Positions 29,411-40,409 of a stretch of 64,000 bases of DNA are shown piece after piece. Made by a program: the position numbers and the translations under genes. The notes beneath the pieces are model-generated. The model was given only the letters and a program-made list of their open reading frames with translations. It did no database searches and was not told the DNA's origin. Origin of the DNA: Leuctra nigra (taxonomy: Eukaryota > Arthropoda > Insecta > Plecoptera > Leuctridae); contig OW203768.1 of assembly GCA_934045905.1 (NCBI GenBank), forward strand, positions 27,061,060 through 27,125,059. Reading direction: 5' to 3'. Within the stretch, counting starts at the first letter, position 1. The number at the start of each line of letters is the position of its first letter.

Positions 29411-29441
<31 letters not shown>

Positions 29442-29865
29442 GCTAACACTTTAGCGCGGTGGTGGGGTTTGTGTTGACCAATGATCCACTGCAGCTACGC
29501 CGGCGAGCATATGCTCATGTGTAAGGGCTACAGGTCAGTGGTGAGGCCCAGACACAGAGCAGCCAGGGTCGACCTATTCATGCCCTCCCTTGAATTTGTG
29601 GTCCCCTCGGACCGGTCTTCCCCCTCGAGATAGTGATCTCCCTGAAATCGGGTCCCGCTGGCCCGAATCCTCACACCCCCCGGTCCGTCCCCATTCCGGC
29701 CTGGCCTCCCCACCAGTGTTGGACTCCCCCGGATCGGGCTCGTTAGGTCGACCCCTCCCCATGTCCACCACTTATATCAACAAAGTTAAATACAAAAATG
29801 CAAAAATTAATGTGCGCAATATAACCTCGTCGTTGACGCGCCGTTAAACCACAATAATCTAATCC
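29411..29865 (+). mobile_element. RHS copy 8 with ~25-nt poly-C at the 5' end
   Basis: A C-run of about 25 bases (29411-29436) replaces the P1 5' strand. It leads into TCCGGCTAACACTTTAGCGCGG (L3 TTTAGCGC), GTGGTGGGG, P2 GCAGCTA, the body and a CTAATC tail. The head has lost part of the P2 5' strand. The C-run can still pair with GGTGGGG in part. Confidence 0.8.
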
Positions 29866-30063
29866 GAATCCCCCCCCCCCCCACCCCGGTCCGTCGCAAT
29901 TCCGACCGGCCTTCCCACCAGCGCTGGACTCCTCAGGATAGGGCTCGTTAGGTCGTTCCCCTCCCCATGTCCTCCACTTTTGAACAACAAAGTATAATAT
30001 ACAAATTATTGTGCGCAATATAACCTCGTCGTTGACGCGCCGTTAAACTATAATAATTTAATC
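29866..30063 (+). mobile_element. RHS second body-tail unit, fused to copy 8
   Basis: Directly after the first CTAATC tail, the sequence resumes at GAATCCCCCC (the internal C-run) and runs through a second body 3' half and tail. The pair therefore reads head-body-tail-body-tail. Recombination or template switching between TAATC and GAATC is the simplest explanation. Confidence 0.75.
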
Positions 30064-30429
30064 AATCCCTCTGCCTACGCTGTTCCTATTATGCCAAGGA
30101 TTCTATCACCAAACAGTGGCAGAGGGATGGGCTTGAAGCTCCCACTACCAGTCTTTATCTGGCGATTCCTCTCCTTCCCAATGGCTTTCCGTCTCCGTCA
30201 TGTTGGTTTACTTGAGATGCAGCTGGCTAACACTGCGCTCAATCACACCTCTACTGTTAAACTGGCGAGTGAGGCGTTGCCATGCCGTGCCTGTGTAGAA
30301 TTTAAGAATGATAATGCATTGAGGAGAATGCTTTCACAGGACCTACTCCCTACACCTTTCTGTCATTCAAAACAGCATGACTTCGAGGTTTGTGAACCCT
30401 TCTTCGCAATGTTGCAATAGATCGTGTTT
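30064..30429. other. Spacer; a plus-strand frame here has no recognisable domain
   Basis: A 109-codon plus-strand frame (30091-30420) lies here, but the minus strand belongs to the neighbouring pseudogene and the plus frame has no motif. I do not call it. Confidence 0.3.
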
Positions 30430-31966
30430 ATTTAGATTGCGGTGTCCTCGTTGAAGAGCTGGTCAAGGGGCAATTGTAATACAGAGTCTGGTTTGGTCCT
30501 GTGTACTTCTCGCAGTACCTCGGCAGAACGCGTAGGATCCTTGGCACACGAGGCAAAGGATGTATGAAAATGTTCATACATTTTTGGTGGTAAAATGTTC
30601 TTCAGAATCAGTGGCCCAGAGTATAACATTATTCTCCACTCTGTGGCCTTCTAGCGATCCATTTCCCTGAATGTTCTCGGCTTTCGTGCAAATTCCCGGC
30701 AAACAAAAGGGGACAGACTGGCATGAAGACTTGAACACTCGTCCACAAGACGGCTCCTGAGTCGGACTTCGAGTTAACCTCGCAACCAAATTGTAACCAA
30801 TTTCTTCATCATGCCAATACAACAGAGGTGAAGGTACTCATAGGGAAATTGGCTGACCATGCCAACATCGAGTTCTTCAAGGGCAGTTTCTCCTTGAACA
30901 TTGTGATGCTCCTGTTGATGTTGGTTTTTGAACTGCACGTCTGTTCGGGGCTGGGAATCGCATTCTAGGAACACAACCCGATTCTCGACCCAATATCCTT
31001 CTTGATCGCACTTCTCACAGCCAAAGTACCCTGTGCCCTTTTACTCCCTTGATCATCGCTCTAGCTGGTGCATCACAGATAAATCCTTTGATCGATACAC
31101 TAACATTGTCCTTGACAGTAATTCCATCACGGATCACAGGATTTGCTTTGTTTACAAAAGTCCTCAGCAAATCCGAGGCATCAGCAGGTTTCTTATCACC
31201 GTGATACGCTAACAGTAAACGGTTACACGTTCGGAATATCAGGTGGGGCTATAAGTATTGGCCAGAATTGGTTTGAAGTGCTGTGTGTCAGTCCATCCAC
31301 GTTCACAAGCATTGCCACACTGTCCGGACATTGACGAAGATTTGACAAAACATTTGTGAGACGGTGTTTACACCAAAATAAACATATTTCCCGGGAGGGA
31401 AAACAATCACATCTGTCCTCTTCGGAGTCTTTAACAATGTCCTAGTTGTATTTGGAAGGCGTTCAAAACACTGATGCGATCTAAGAAGTACGAGAAGTCG
31501 ATCAACAACAATGGTTGACATTTAATGCCAAGGGTGCCAATTTTTCACGAAAAGAATAGTTCGTTGTGGATTCATCATCGAAAAAATCCGTGTCGTTATC
31601 ATTATCCACATTCAATATGAGCTACTTCTAAAGTGGCACCCCCCTGTTTATCGAATTTTCTTGAAGCCTACACAAGCCTACACTACACTCTCTACATCAG
31701 TATCATCATCATCATCATCATCGGTGGTATCAGTGCCAATGATATGACCCTCTCCTCTATCTTGAAAACTATCGATATCATCGGCATTAAATCTGTTGTT
31801 TCCTTCATCCCCGTTGACAGAGTCACGGTCATAAAATCTTTCTTCGGAAAAACAACATTTCTTGATTTCTCAAGGCGGGAAGGGCCATTGTTCTTATCGA
31901 GTTCAGCACCTACAAGTGTATTTTGCCGACATGACTTAGATCCAGAAAACTGTTCAAAGGCATCCT
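30430..31966 (-). pseudogene. Decayed transposase-like gene (Tnp2/CACTA-related animal family)
   Basis: Reading leftward from an acceptor TTATTCTCAG at 31967, several frames together give: an acidic N-terminus with an Asp run encoded by an ATC microsatellite (31704-31725); FREKLAPLALNVN; LLVLLRSHQCFERLPNTT; VNVDGLTHSTSNQFWPIL; KPADASDLLRTFVN; GFICDAPARAMIKGVKGH; GYFGCEKC; FKNQHQQEHHN; and FPYEYLHLCCIGMMKKL. This order matches a transposase-like family of aquatic invertebrates that I associate with Tnp2/CACTA elements (from memory). At least three frame changes and several stops break it. The C-terminal part continues to about 30432 (LYSGPLILKNILPPKMYEHF). Confidence 0.6.
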
Positions 31967-32217
31967 GAGAATAAACCAGATAAAACTATTGGGTAGGTAG
32001 TTACCTATAGTTAATTTTAATTTCTCTGTCTTACTTCCAAAAAGTCAACACAAATGCAGACCATTAGATTACCTATAACACTTTATTTGGTAGAATTTTA
32101 CACTCAATTATACTCAAATAATCTGAACACTTGCCACTTGTAATTAAAATAACCTACATATCTGATAATAATGCTGAACAGAACCCCGTAAATGAAACTC
32201 GTTGTCTTCGAGGGAAA
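31967..32217. other. Spacer, nothing recognised
   Basis: No supported feature. Confidence 0.3.
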
Positions 32218-32895
32218 TGACCACACTTCTACAGGGATTGGAAACGGTCTGAGTAGCTGGCCATGGGTCAGGCTGCGATCGAGTAAAATGACAACTCCCT
32301 TGTCGAAGCGAGAAGGCCGTGAAGAACATTGAAATGAGAAAATTGTCGCTGCGACAAGTAAGTTTTCATTTTACACGATCCCACCCCAGGGCGGTTATTC
32401 TAAATTCGCTTGTCGTCTCGTATCAATTGATACGGCGTCACTACCGTGTAAGCACTCCAGTGTGCAGTGAGCCCGTATCACGTGAAACGAGACGACAAAG
32501 GAATTTAGAATAACCCCCCTGGTCACATAGAACACAACACGCATAGATCAAGCGGCTGTGATGCCGCTCTCGTGACAAGTATTTATCTCCCGCCAAGAAG
32601 AGAATTCAAACGTTCGACAATGCCCCATCATCACTAGCAGCGGCAAGTTTGAGAAGCTCTTTCAAACCTGGCGGCAATTGTGTGAATCAAATTCCGCATC
32701 TGCACAAAGCTCCAAAAGCGTCCTCTGCGCCGGTGCACTGGAAGTAAGCAGGAGCAGGAGGTAGGGTACGTCGAAGCAAATAATCTACGTAAAATCGACG
32801 GACCAGACCCTGGCCGCCTTCATTTAGCATTGGTCTTATGGGAGTGACGTCACAATGCACAGTCCGTTCCCAATCCCTGTAAAGTGTGGTGAACG
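32218..32895. mobile_element. Diverged foldback element around a nested MITE
   Basis: The left segment (CCACACTTCTACAGGGATTGG at about 32221) is the inverted match of the right segment (CCAATCCCTGTAAAGTGTGG at about 32870-32890). Further inward the arms diverge, although GGCC and CAGG...CTGG blocks still correspond. A compact MITE (32386-32518) lies between. The family is unknown. Confidence 0.45.
32386..32518. mobile_element. Hairpin MITE, ~47-bp arms
   Basis: GGGCGGTTATTCTAAATTCG...TTGTCGTCTCG on the left is matched by the inverted CGAGACGACAAAGGAATTTAGAATAACCCCCC on the right. About 133 bp overall, no coding capacity. Confidence 0.7.
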
Positions 32896-32964
32896 TAGAT
32901 ATAATGTTGTCTCAAGTTGAGGTTAAGTGCACTGCGCCATGGCGTGAACTGCAGTTCATTGAAA
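32896..32964. other. Spacer
   Basis: Nothing recognised. Confidence 0.3.
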
Positions 32965-33230
32965 CTAATTAAGTATTTTTTAACTCTTTTATATTGTTAA
33001 CCAGAAAATAATACATAAATTCCACAAAGCTAATCTGTGGAGAAGATTCTAAAAAATAAAAACAGTAACAATAATAGATCGCATTCACGGAGTTCCATAA
33101 CAAATCTACAAAGGAAAAAGGAAAATACGCACATTATAGTAATATAAGAAACAGTTCATAAAGTTTCATTGGGAATAAACTGAAGCAATTTTAAAAGAGT
33201 ATTACACTAACAGGCAGGATATCCCCTCCT
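32965..33230 (-). mobile_element. LINE 3'-end fragment (CR1/Rex-like UTR)
   Basis: On the minus strand the segment has CTCCACAGATTAGCTTTGTGG followed by an AT-rich end. This is the same layout as the LINE-C 3' end (CCACAGATGAGCC...TGGCTTTGTGG). It is a 5'-truncated remnant without coding sequence. Confidence 0.45.
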
Positions 33231-33904
33231 TAATTCGTAGACAACCTTTGTTTTACCATAGAGGGCGATGGTTAGAATTATGGTTGACAATTAATCCTTG
33301 TTATTATCTATGAAATAAGAGCTCGCCTACTAGAGGTAGATGATGCGTTAACACAGCCTTCATGGGATGATGCCATCAAACCTTAAGGTGGCTCATCCAA
33401 TCGGGCATAGTCTCAGATTTTCATACTTTTTTGTCTACTTATTGGTAATCATGCCATACACAATATATATCTTTATTGCTATTTTTCCACTACAACAGCA
33501 GGTAAAAAATGTGCAAATGATTTTAAGGCAACAAAAATATTACGTTGGCAATATTACACAATCCTTGAAAAAATTAAACACTTCTCGTGTCTAGTTTCTG
33601 AGATAAATTGAGTTTTCTTCCCCATGTTATCTTATGGCAGACAGGTAAAATCGTGTCACATTTAGGCTAAAAATGAAGATCTTATTTTTAGTTTGTCCCA
33701 ACTTTGATCAAAAACTTATTTTCTGATAGATAGTTGGACATATTAGGACAAAAATTAAAAACAATACCAACGTGTTATATTTTAAAAGTTATAAACCCAA
33801 AACGAAATGATTTTCCTATACCTCCTGTGTTAAAGTTTTGTTCAATCTCGAAAGGGGGAAAGGGGGAAAGATTCGATGTGGGATTTTATTCTATCTATGG
33901 TCTC
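33231..33904. other. Intergenic, nothing recognised
   Basis: Contains a short GGGGGAAAGGGGGAAAG run at about 33853. No gene supported. Confidence 0.35.
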
Positions 33905-34268
33905 GTTTACAACCCCTCGTTGTTGACCATGCTTGCCACGCAGGTCTTCCTCCAAGATGAATTCGCTACTCTTCTTAATCACTTGATGGCCTGACAGCTG
34001 ATGTTAAGAGTGTTATCAGTACATATTTTGCATGCCCTTTTCTTTTCACCGTTGATCTCGAGATGAAATGCATTGTTTACTGCACGGCAATCATCTCGTC
34101 CTCTCTGCGAGTGTTGTCCTTGGGCAAAACGTCGACCATGCATTTGACAAGAAAGTCTCGCTGGCTTGTTAGATTTCCCATCGCCCAATACTGATTGACT
34201 ACTAATTCAACAGTTATTGTGTGATTAGTCGGTAATGTAGTTAACCAGCTTTGTCGCCATGAGCTCAT
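33905..34268 (-). pseudogene. Frameshifted N-terminal part of an uncharacterised mobile-element protein
   Basis: Read on the minus strand in two frames: YWAMGNLTSQRDFLVKCMV in the first, then after a shift near 34060-34090, HLEINGEKKRACKICTDNTLNIS, and finally EDLRGKHGQQ. From memory, the order 'W..G....QR.F', 'Y...NG....VCK..F..TL.IS', 'D.RGKH' is a frequent signature of an uncharacterised protein family in insects and marine invertebrates that behaves like a mobile element. At least two frame changes show that it is dead. Confidence 0.45.
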
Positions 34269-34429
34269 GTGTTTAGACGTATATTCTAACTATTATCAGT
34301 ATGTTGTGACGTCATAAGTGTTTATCAACTTCATCATCTTCCTGCAGGAGAATCACGGATAACACGTAGTAGGGTAGAATAAATTAATTAGCTTTTTGAG
34401 TTTACATTAGCCAAAATTGTTAATTGACA
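34269..34429. other. Spacer, nothing recognised
   Basis: No supported feature. Confidence 0.3.
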
Positions 34430-34832
34430 GTTGAGTGCAGAGATTTTTTAATTTTTATTTATTGATACACAATATAATACATTTAAATTATAACAAAAAC
34501 ATGGAGAACACCACAAAGCCACGAGGGCTCATCTGTGGAACGCTAGATACCAAAACAAAATATAGTCGCATCGTCAATGGTCTTGTGCACATAGCAATAA
34601 CATAATATGAAAAACAATCAAGAAAATAGTACAATTAAACTTAATAAAATTAAAGTAAGAAAAATCCAACCGCGTGATTAACAGCGCAAGAAATCACAAA
34701 TAAACACATTTACAGAAATAAGTTTGATACAAAATAACACAAAAAAGTACATAAAAAACTGCGTGAAAGGAGAACCTTTCCAATTTATTCACCTAAAGCA
34801 ATTTTACAATATATGAAACACGATTCCCTACA

Positions 34833-37816
34833 TCAAGTTAAGTCTGCAAGATTTTCTAGAAGCCATTTTTTAACACATAATTTGACTGATCTGTACTTAT
34901 CAAGTGATGCAATGTTATTGGGTATTTGGTTAAAAATAAAAGGGATTAAATATCCAAGTGTCCTCTTTCCATTTTTGTTTCTGTATGCCGGAATAATAAA
35001 TTTTTCTTTATTTCTCAAGCGTGCATTCATAGTATCGTCCAAATGCCTATTTTTATAATCGTCAATATAATAATATTTTAAGATTAGTCTATATAAAAAT
35101 AACTCAGCAAGCGGCAACAAATGTAATTCTAAATATATTTCGTTAATAAGGTTATAATTTTTTAGGAGGTTGGGAGGTGCAATTGACTTTATAATTTTAT
35201 CTTGTATTTTGGAAACCTTCTTAATAAAATACTCCGATGAACTACCCCAAGCCAACAGTCCATAGGACATAATTGACTCAGCTAAAGCATGATAAGAGAG
35301 TTTTCCTTAAGCCAAAGGGCAAGTAATACTTTACATTAAGTAAGGCATAAGCAACCGACCGTAATCGGCTGCAAATTGAATTGATGTGTAGTTGCCATGT
35401 AAAAAATCTATCTATTTTTACACCCAAATAAGTATGACTCTCGACACTTTCAATAATATCAGTGCAATTGAAACAACTCCAATTAATTACCCTATGCAAA
35501 CATTCATATGAATGAGAAACAATCTTTACATTAACATCTCTGTTTCTATTTAATGGAGAGCAGATATGCATGATTTTAGTCTTACTGGAGTTACATATTA
35601 AATTGTGATCATGCGTCCAACGGAGAACATTTGAAAAATCCAATTGCAACGTAGCTCTTGCACTTTCTAGATGGGGATGGGCAGCAACCAGAACTGTGTC
35701 ATCGGCATACATGTAAATACGACAATTGGAAACACAACTAAACATTTCATTAACATAAATTAGGTAAAGAGTGGGGCCCAAAATCGAGCCTTGGGGCACC
35801 CCAGATGTATTCTCCGCTAAGTGACTGGAGCATTCACCCATTGTTACTCGAAAGGTCCTACCACCTAAATAACTTTTGAACCAATTTAGTAGCGGACCTC
35901 TGACACCAATTCGATCCAAGGCCTTAATCATTTTTTTATGGTTTATTGTATCAAAGGCTTTAGAGAAATCTATAAAAAGAGCTACTATATGATTATTTTC
36001 GTTAAGATTTGAGTTTACAAAATCTGAAAATTTGATTAAAATATCGGACGTACTTTTCCCTCTTTGAAAGCCAAACTGGTTATCACAAATAATTCTGTAT
36101 TTTTCTAGGTATTCAACTAATTTATTAGCAATACAACGCTCCATAACTTTCTCAATCGAAGGCAACAATGAAATTGGTCTGTAATTAGAGAAAATTAAGT
36201 GATCTCCCTTTTTAAACACAGGCTTAACAATGGATTGTTTTAGTTGTTGTGGAATTACACCAGAATCCAACGTCGCATTTATTAGCTTCGCCAACACAGG
36301 ACTGATTACATCAGCTAAATGTTTCAAATCTCGTACACGAAACCTATCACATCCAGGTGCTTTATTGGAGGTCATCTCAGAAATAATAACGAATACACTG
36401 TCTTCGGTCACGCGAGGCATGTACATCGACTGTAATTGAATGCAAGTTTGAGAATTATTTACCAGGGTTTGTATTTCGCATTTGTGTTCCAAGGAAACAA
36501 ACATCCCTCACAAATGACCTTGCAAATTCACTTACAATGACATCGGCGGCATGTTTCCTCCCCATATATTGCCCTATAATCTCATCTACCGACTTTTGTT
36601 TACTTCTACCCAGCAACATATTCATTTTCTGCCAAGTAAGTTTTAAATCGCCTTTGACCCGTTCAAACTCATTTTTATAAAACTTTATTTTCGCAATATT
36701 GATCTCTTTTCTGACTTGGGATCTCAACTTTTTATAGGTCCTGGCAAATGAGTGTCTGAGGTTGCTTTTACAGCTTTTCCATTTTTTAAATACATTATCC
36801 CTCTCCCTCATTTTTTTAAAAATCTCCTTATTCATCCAACTTTTCTGCATCCTTTTACTCTTACACACTGCATCACTTGTGAAGGTAGCCTCGTCATAGC
36901 ATTGTGTTACTGCTTCCATAATACTCTCATACAAATTGACACTTCCATCTACATTTAACATATTCTTCCAATCAATTGCGTTTAGTTTCATCAAAAGTAA
37001 ATCTTCCCTCACTCTCACGCACCTTTCAGTTGGAACAGAGTCAGAAAGTACATCAGAGAGAATAACATCAGCTAAAACCATATAATGATCTGTTGTTTTG
37101 ATCGTAACAATGGCAGAGCGAATAAACTTGGCCTTACTCCTTACAAATATGTGATCTATACACGATACAGACAAAATTCCTACCCTCATCTCTTCCCTAG
37201 TAGCATTTACAATACATTTAAAAAACCCACTACCTGCAAGAATATTTTCATATCTCTGCACAATAACATCCCCATTCCTCAACAGGTCAATGTTCATGTC
37301 CCCCAGGACAACAAAACTCTTACCGCGACAACCATCAACAACCTCTTCAAGTTCTGTAAGGAAACTAACCCGACTGAGGTCAGGGGGTCTATATATAGCT
37401 AACAAATTAAATTTTAAATTATTTTCCAAAGTTAATAAGCAATGCAAACCCTCAAAAAAGGAAAAATCTTCTTGCAATTTGACAACACTAATCGATTTCT
37501 TCACATAAAGAAATAATCCACCTCCCTTTCTAGCCTCCCTGACTTTACAAAACAAGTTATACCCGTCAATATTGTACACAGAGCCAACATCATAAACATT
37601 GCTCACTGATACTTCGCACAACAACAATACATGAAGTACACCAATCTGATTACACAATATTGCATTCAACTCATCCCAATTTTTTCTGATTGATCTGACA
37701 TTATATTGAATGAACGTTATCCCCCGGATACTACTACACCAGCCATCAAGTTCACTAACAACAACGCGGTCATTTTCAACAATATCATCTGCAATGACAT
37801 CATCAAAACAAAACAT
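34833..37816 (-). pseudogene. LINE-C ORF2: endonuclease-reverse transcriptase with two frameshifts
   Basis: Frame 1 (36455-37816) is the endonuclease: FIQYNVRSI, LLCEVS, YRPPDLS, GDMNIDLL and TTDHYMV, followed by the linker. Frame 2 (35278-36504) is the reverse transcriptase: NYRPISLLPSIEKVME, FIDFSKAFDTI, GVPQGSILGP and YMYADDTVL. Frame 3 (34833-35270) is the C-terminus (SYGLLAWGSS). Catalytic residues are present in all parts, so the two shifts are the main damage. The reverse transcriptase motifs place it with CR1/Jockey-type LINEs. There is no RNase H. Confidence 0.85.
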
Positions 37817-37831
37817 ACACTACTTGATTAA

Positions 37832-38737
37832 CTAGGCAATGAACTTATCAACGTCGTCAAATGAGAATATTTTAACCAATTTACTGCCCTCGTCTTTTCG
37901 TGCAAAAATCTTCCTCTGTCTACGCCATACAAACTTAAACTTCACTTCTTTAGCACGCTGCTTAGCTGTCCACAGCAGCTCTCTGTTATACACGGTTAGA
38001 TTTTCGTTCACGTAAACTCTTTGCTTCAGCACCCCGCCAGCGACTATCTTGTCGCTAGAAACAGCAACTTTCCTCTTATCTAGAAACGCGTCTCTTCTCT
38101 TCCTAGACAAGAATTGAACCAAAATCTTTGGATGACGCCCGTTGTCGCTCCTGTTTGGTAAACGGTGTGCTGCATCAATATCTGACCGTACAATGTCTAC
38201 TTCCAACTCTTTAGCCAATTTCAACACCAAGTCCTCCACACACTCGTCTCTCTTATACTCCACGTTATCAATTTCCAGGTTTTTGTTCCTGTAGTATTGG
38301 TCAAGATGGTTAATCTTATCAGAAAGGCTCTCGATTACAGCGTCTTTCTCTTGCACTTGGTTTTGCAAAGTCTGCACTGTGTCTCTTAGTTCATTGACCT
38401 CTGTGGTCAACTGCTCTTTAAAAACTACCAACTCACTTGTCAGGCCCTTGAAGCTTTCACGGAATTCTTTTTTCAAATCTTCAAATGCTGCCAGAAGGGT
38501 AGCGTCGGTAAAGTTGAATGCTTGCTGACCAGCAACCGGCACTTCTAACGGAGTAGGCGGCTTTTTTCGGCAGAGTGGACAACGCCACTCTTTCTTGGCC
38601 TCTTGGGATTTTGAAGAATACGACGTCTTTTTAATCCCAGAGCATTTGTCGAAATGTAGCACTGAACAGCACCCTTCGCACTTGATAAATGATCCGTCGG
38701 CTGGAAATACTTCACTACACTTAGTACACGACATCAT
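37832..38737 (-). CDS. LINE-C ORF1: PHD-finger, coiled-coil, RNA-binding protein
   Basis: The most likely start is the internal ATG at 38735-38737 (or 38732-38734), directly before the first zinc ligand (SCTKC), because upstream codons are hydrophobic and not family-like. A PHD finger (CTKC, CEGCC, H, C, CPLC) is followed by a long coiled coil with VQTLQNQVQEKDAVIESL, then an RRM-like domain (NLEIDNVEYK ... AAHRLPNR) and a C-terminal domain (VYVNENLTVYNRELLW, FKFVWRRQRKIFARK). This is the trimer-forming RNA chaperone layout of ORF1 proteins. It is open throughout. Confidence 0.85.
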   Translation of the reverse strand: MMSCTKCSEVFPADGSFIKCEGCCSVLHFDKCSGIKKTSYSSKSQEAKKEWRCPLCRKKPPTPLEVPVAGQQAFNFTDATLLAAFEDLKKEFRESFKGLTSELVVFKEQLTTEVNELRDTVQTLQNQVQEKDAVIESLSDKINHLDQYYRNKNLEIDNVEYKRDECVEDLVLKLAKELEVDIVRSDIDAAHRLPNRSDNGRHPKILVQFLSRKRRDAFLDKRKVAVSSDKIVAGGVLKQRVYVNENLTVYNRELLWTAKQRAKEVKFKFVWRRQRKIFARKDEGSKLVKIFSFDDVDKFIA

Positions 38738-38860
38738 AAATAAACAAATCAATGAGAATACTACTATGCACAATCAGTGGTTGAGAGCTTAGCGAAAACA
38801 CAACCGCACTCGACCTCATCGACGATGCGGTCGATGATAATGGTTCTCTCTCAATAGTTT

Positions 38861-40351
38861 CTTTAAAAAAAGAAAGTGAAAGTAGTATTTATGAACATAT
38901 TTAATGTGTAAAATATAAACTCAGAGGGTGTTTGCTTGAAGCGAGGAGGTTAAGTAATCGTATCCTAACAATAATTTTTTACTACACTTTTTATTTTAAA
39001 ACATTATTTAAAACACGAGTTAATTTGCTGTACTATAACTACTATAAAGCAACTTTATCTTTTCTGGAAGACAAATTTGTACGTACTCTATAGTGCTTGC
39101 TCTGGATGGTCCTGGTCATCGAGCCAGTTTCCTGCCGTGGTATACGTTGTACTTGTTCAAAGCACCTACTCCTTTCATACCCCGGAGGACAGTCCTTCAA
39201 CTCTCACGGTTTGAAACCGTCATATTTCCATTGTTCAAAACTTAAAGCTTAAACACTGCACATTAATTTCTGTTCGCGGATTTTTGAAGTAACCTGCTAA
39301 TGAAAACCTCAAAACAAATCGTCGGTTTTGATTTGAAATTGATCAAGAATCATAGAAGTCACTTTTGCGTCATCGGGTTAGAGGTCGTCCAATTGATATT
39401 GAAAGAAGGTCGACGCTTTAGACCGACATGTGACCTTGTTGAAGATAAGAGTTGTGACGCGAATAAGTAGGAGATAAAGATGTGCTCTTTTTGTGTTTTT
39501 GTCTTACATTACATTCCTCTTTCAATTACATTCCTAAGGCCAGTAGGAGATGAACTAAACAGTTACAGGTCTCATTTTTTTTTTTTTTTGGATGCTGTCC
39601 CTTATCTTTGGCAACGGTCGATGTCGATGTCTCGGGTCCAGGTCAAGGTCATTGTTTAGGAAGTGAGTGACAGCATCATTTTGTGTTTTCGTTATTTGTT
39701 TCCTGAATTCCGTGACCTGGGACCTTCGGCTTTCTGGGTTAATTGCTCTAGTGATAGGTCATTAAAATGTTTAAGCGTTAGATTAAAAAATTAAACTTTC
39801 CAGGCACGCTGAACATTTTGTGACTATTTTATACTGGTATGATGTTAAGTCGCCGTGTTGGTTGTTAGTTATTATAACATGGGATCTTAAAAAGGTTAAA
39901 AAACAACATTATTTATGCAGCAGGAAGTACCAGTAGAGCAAGCCTTCGAGACTCGACGGTTCATTCGTACTAACTCTTTCAATATCATCTTCAAATAGGT
40001 ACGAAGATCAGAGGAAACCACCCAAAATTTTTAATATTAAACTTACTGAATAATTGTCACCTAAGTTATAATTATAGTGTATTTTAATTGGTTCAAAATT
40101 GTTAATTTTGTAGTTAATCTAGGTCGGTATTGTACAAAATGCAAGAATTAAGTAACCGGATATTTGAAATGAGTGTAATAATACTCGGTAAAAATAAATA
40201 AATATAATCTTTATGCACCTCCATGTTGAGTAGACATGCTCTACTTGGCGTTTACTGGGATTGATGCTGGCGTCTGCTAGAACTGTGTTGAGCGCAACAT
40301 CATCCTCAGCAGTGTCCATGAGGTGCAGGCTGTGATTCGAGTGTGCCTCAG
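38861..40351. other. Intergenic, nothing recognised
   Basis: Contains a T-run at about 39579-39590. No protein domain or repeat family recognised. Confidence 0.35.
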
Positions 40352-40409
40352 CAGTCGACATGCCATTATGGAAATATCCCAGATATCGTCGGCTACGCGG
40401 CAAAACCTC
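40352..40409 (+). pseudogene. Inverted paralogue of the exon at 43924-44030 (exon end and donor)
   Basis: About 42 bases (40384-40425) are an exact or nearly exact inverted copy of 43909-43950. They cover the last codons of the exon (RRLRGKT) and its consensus donor GTAAGT, continuing a few bases into the intron. An acceptor-like GCCTCAG precedes it at 40345-40351. The upstream protein sequence differs (HAIMEISQI-like in one frame, PLWKYPRY in the coding frame). It is a fragment of a related gene copy on the opposite strand. Confidence 0.4.

Larger units (their letters stand above)
34430..38860 (-). mobile_element. LINE-C: nearly full-length CR1-like non-LTR retrotransposon
   Basis: Reading right to left: 5' UTR (about 38738-38860), ORF1 (37832-38737), a 15-base gap, ORF2 in three frames (34833-37816) and a 3' UTR with the CCACAGATGAGCC...TTTGTGGTGTTC hairpin near 34510-34545 and an AT-rich end. 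Two frameshifts in ORF2 (near 36455-36504 and 35270-35278) disable this copy, but it is otherwise complete. The ends are approximate, and no target duplication was found. Confidence 0.8.

Noticed and set aside
28824..31966. One continuous transposase gene from 31966 to 28824
   Set aside because: The two parts are separated by 1.2 kb including fused RHS copies and show no motif that joins them, so I kept them as separate remnants.
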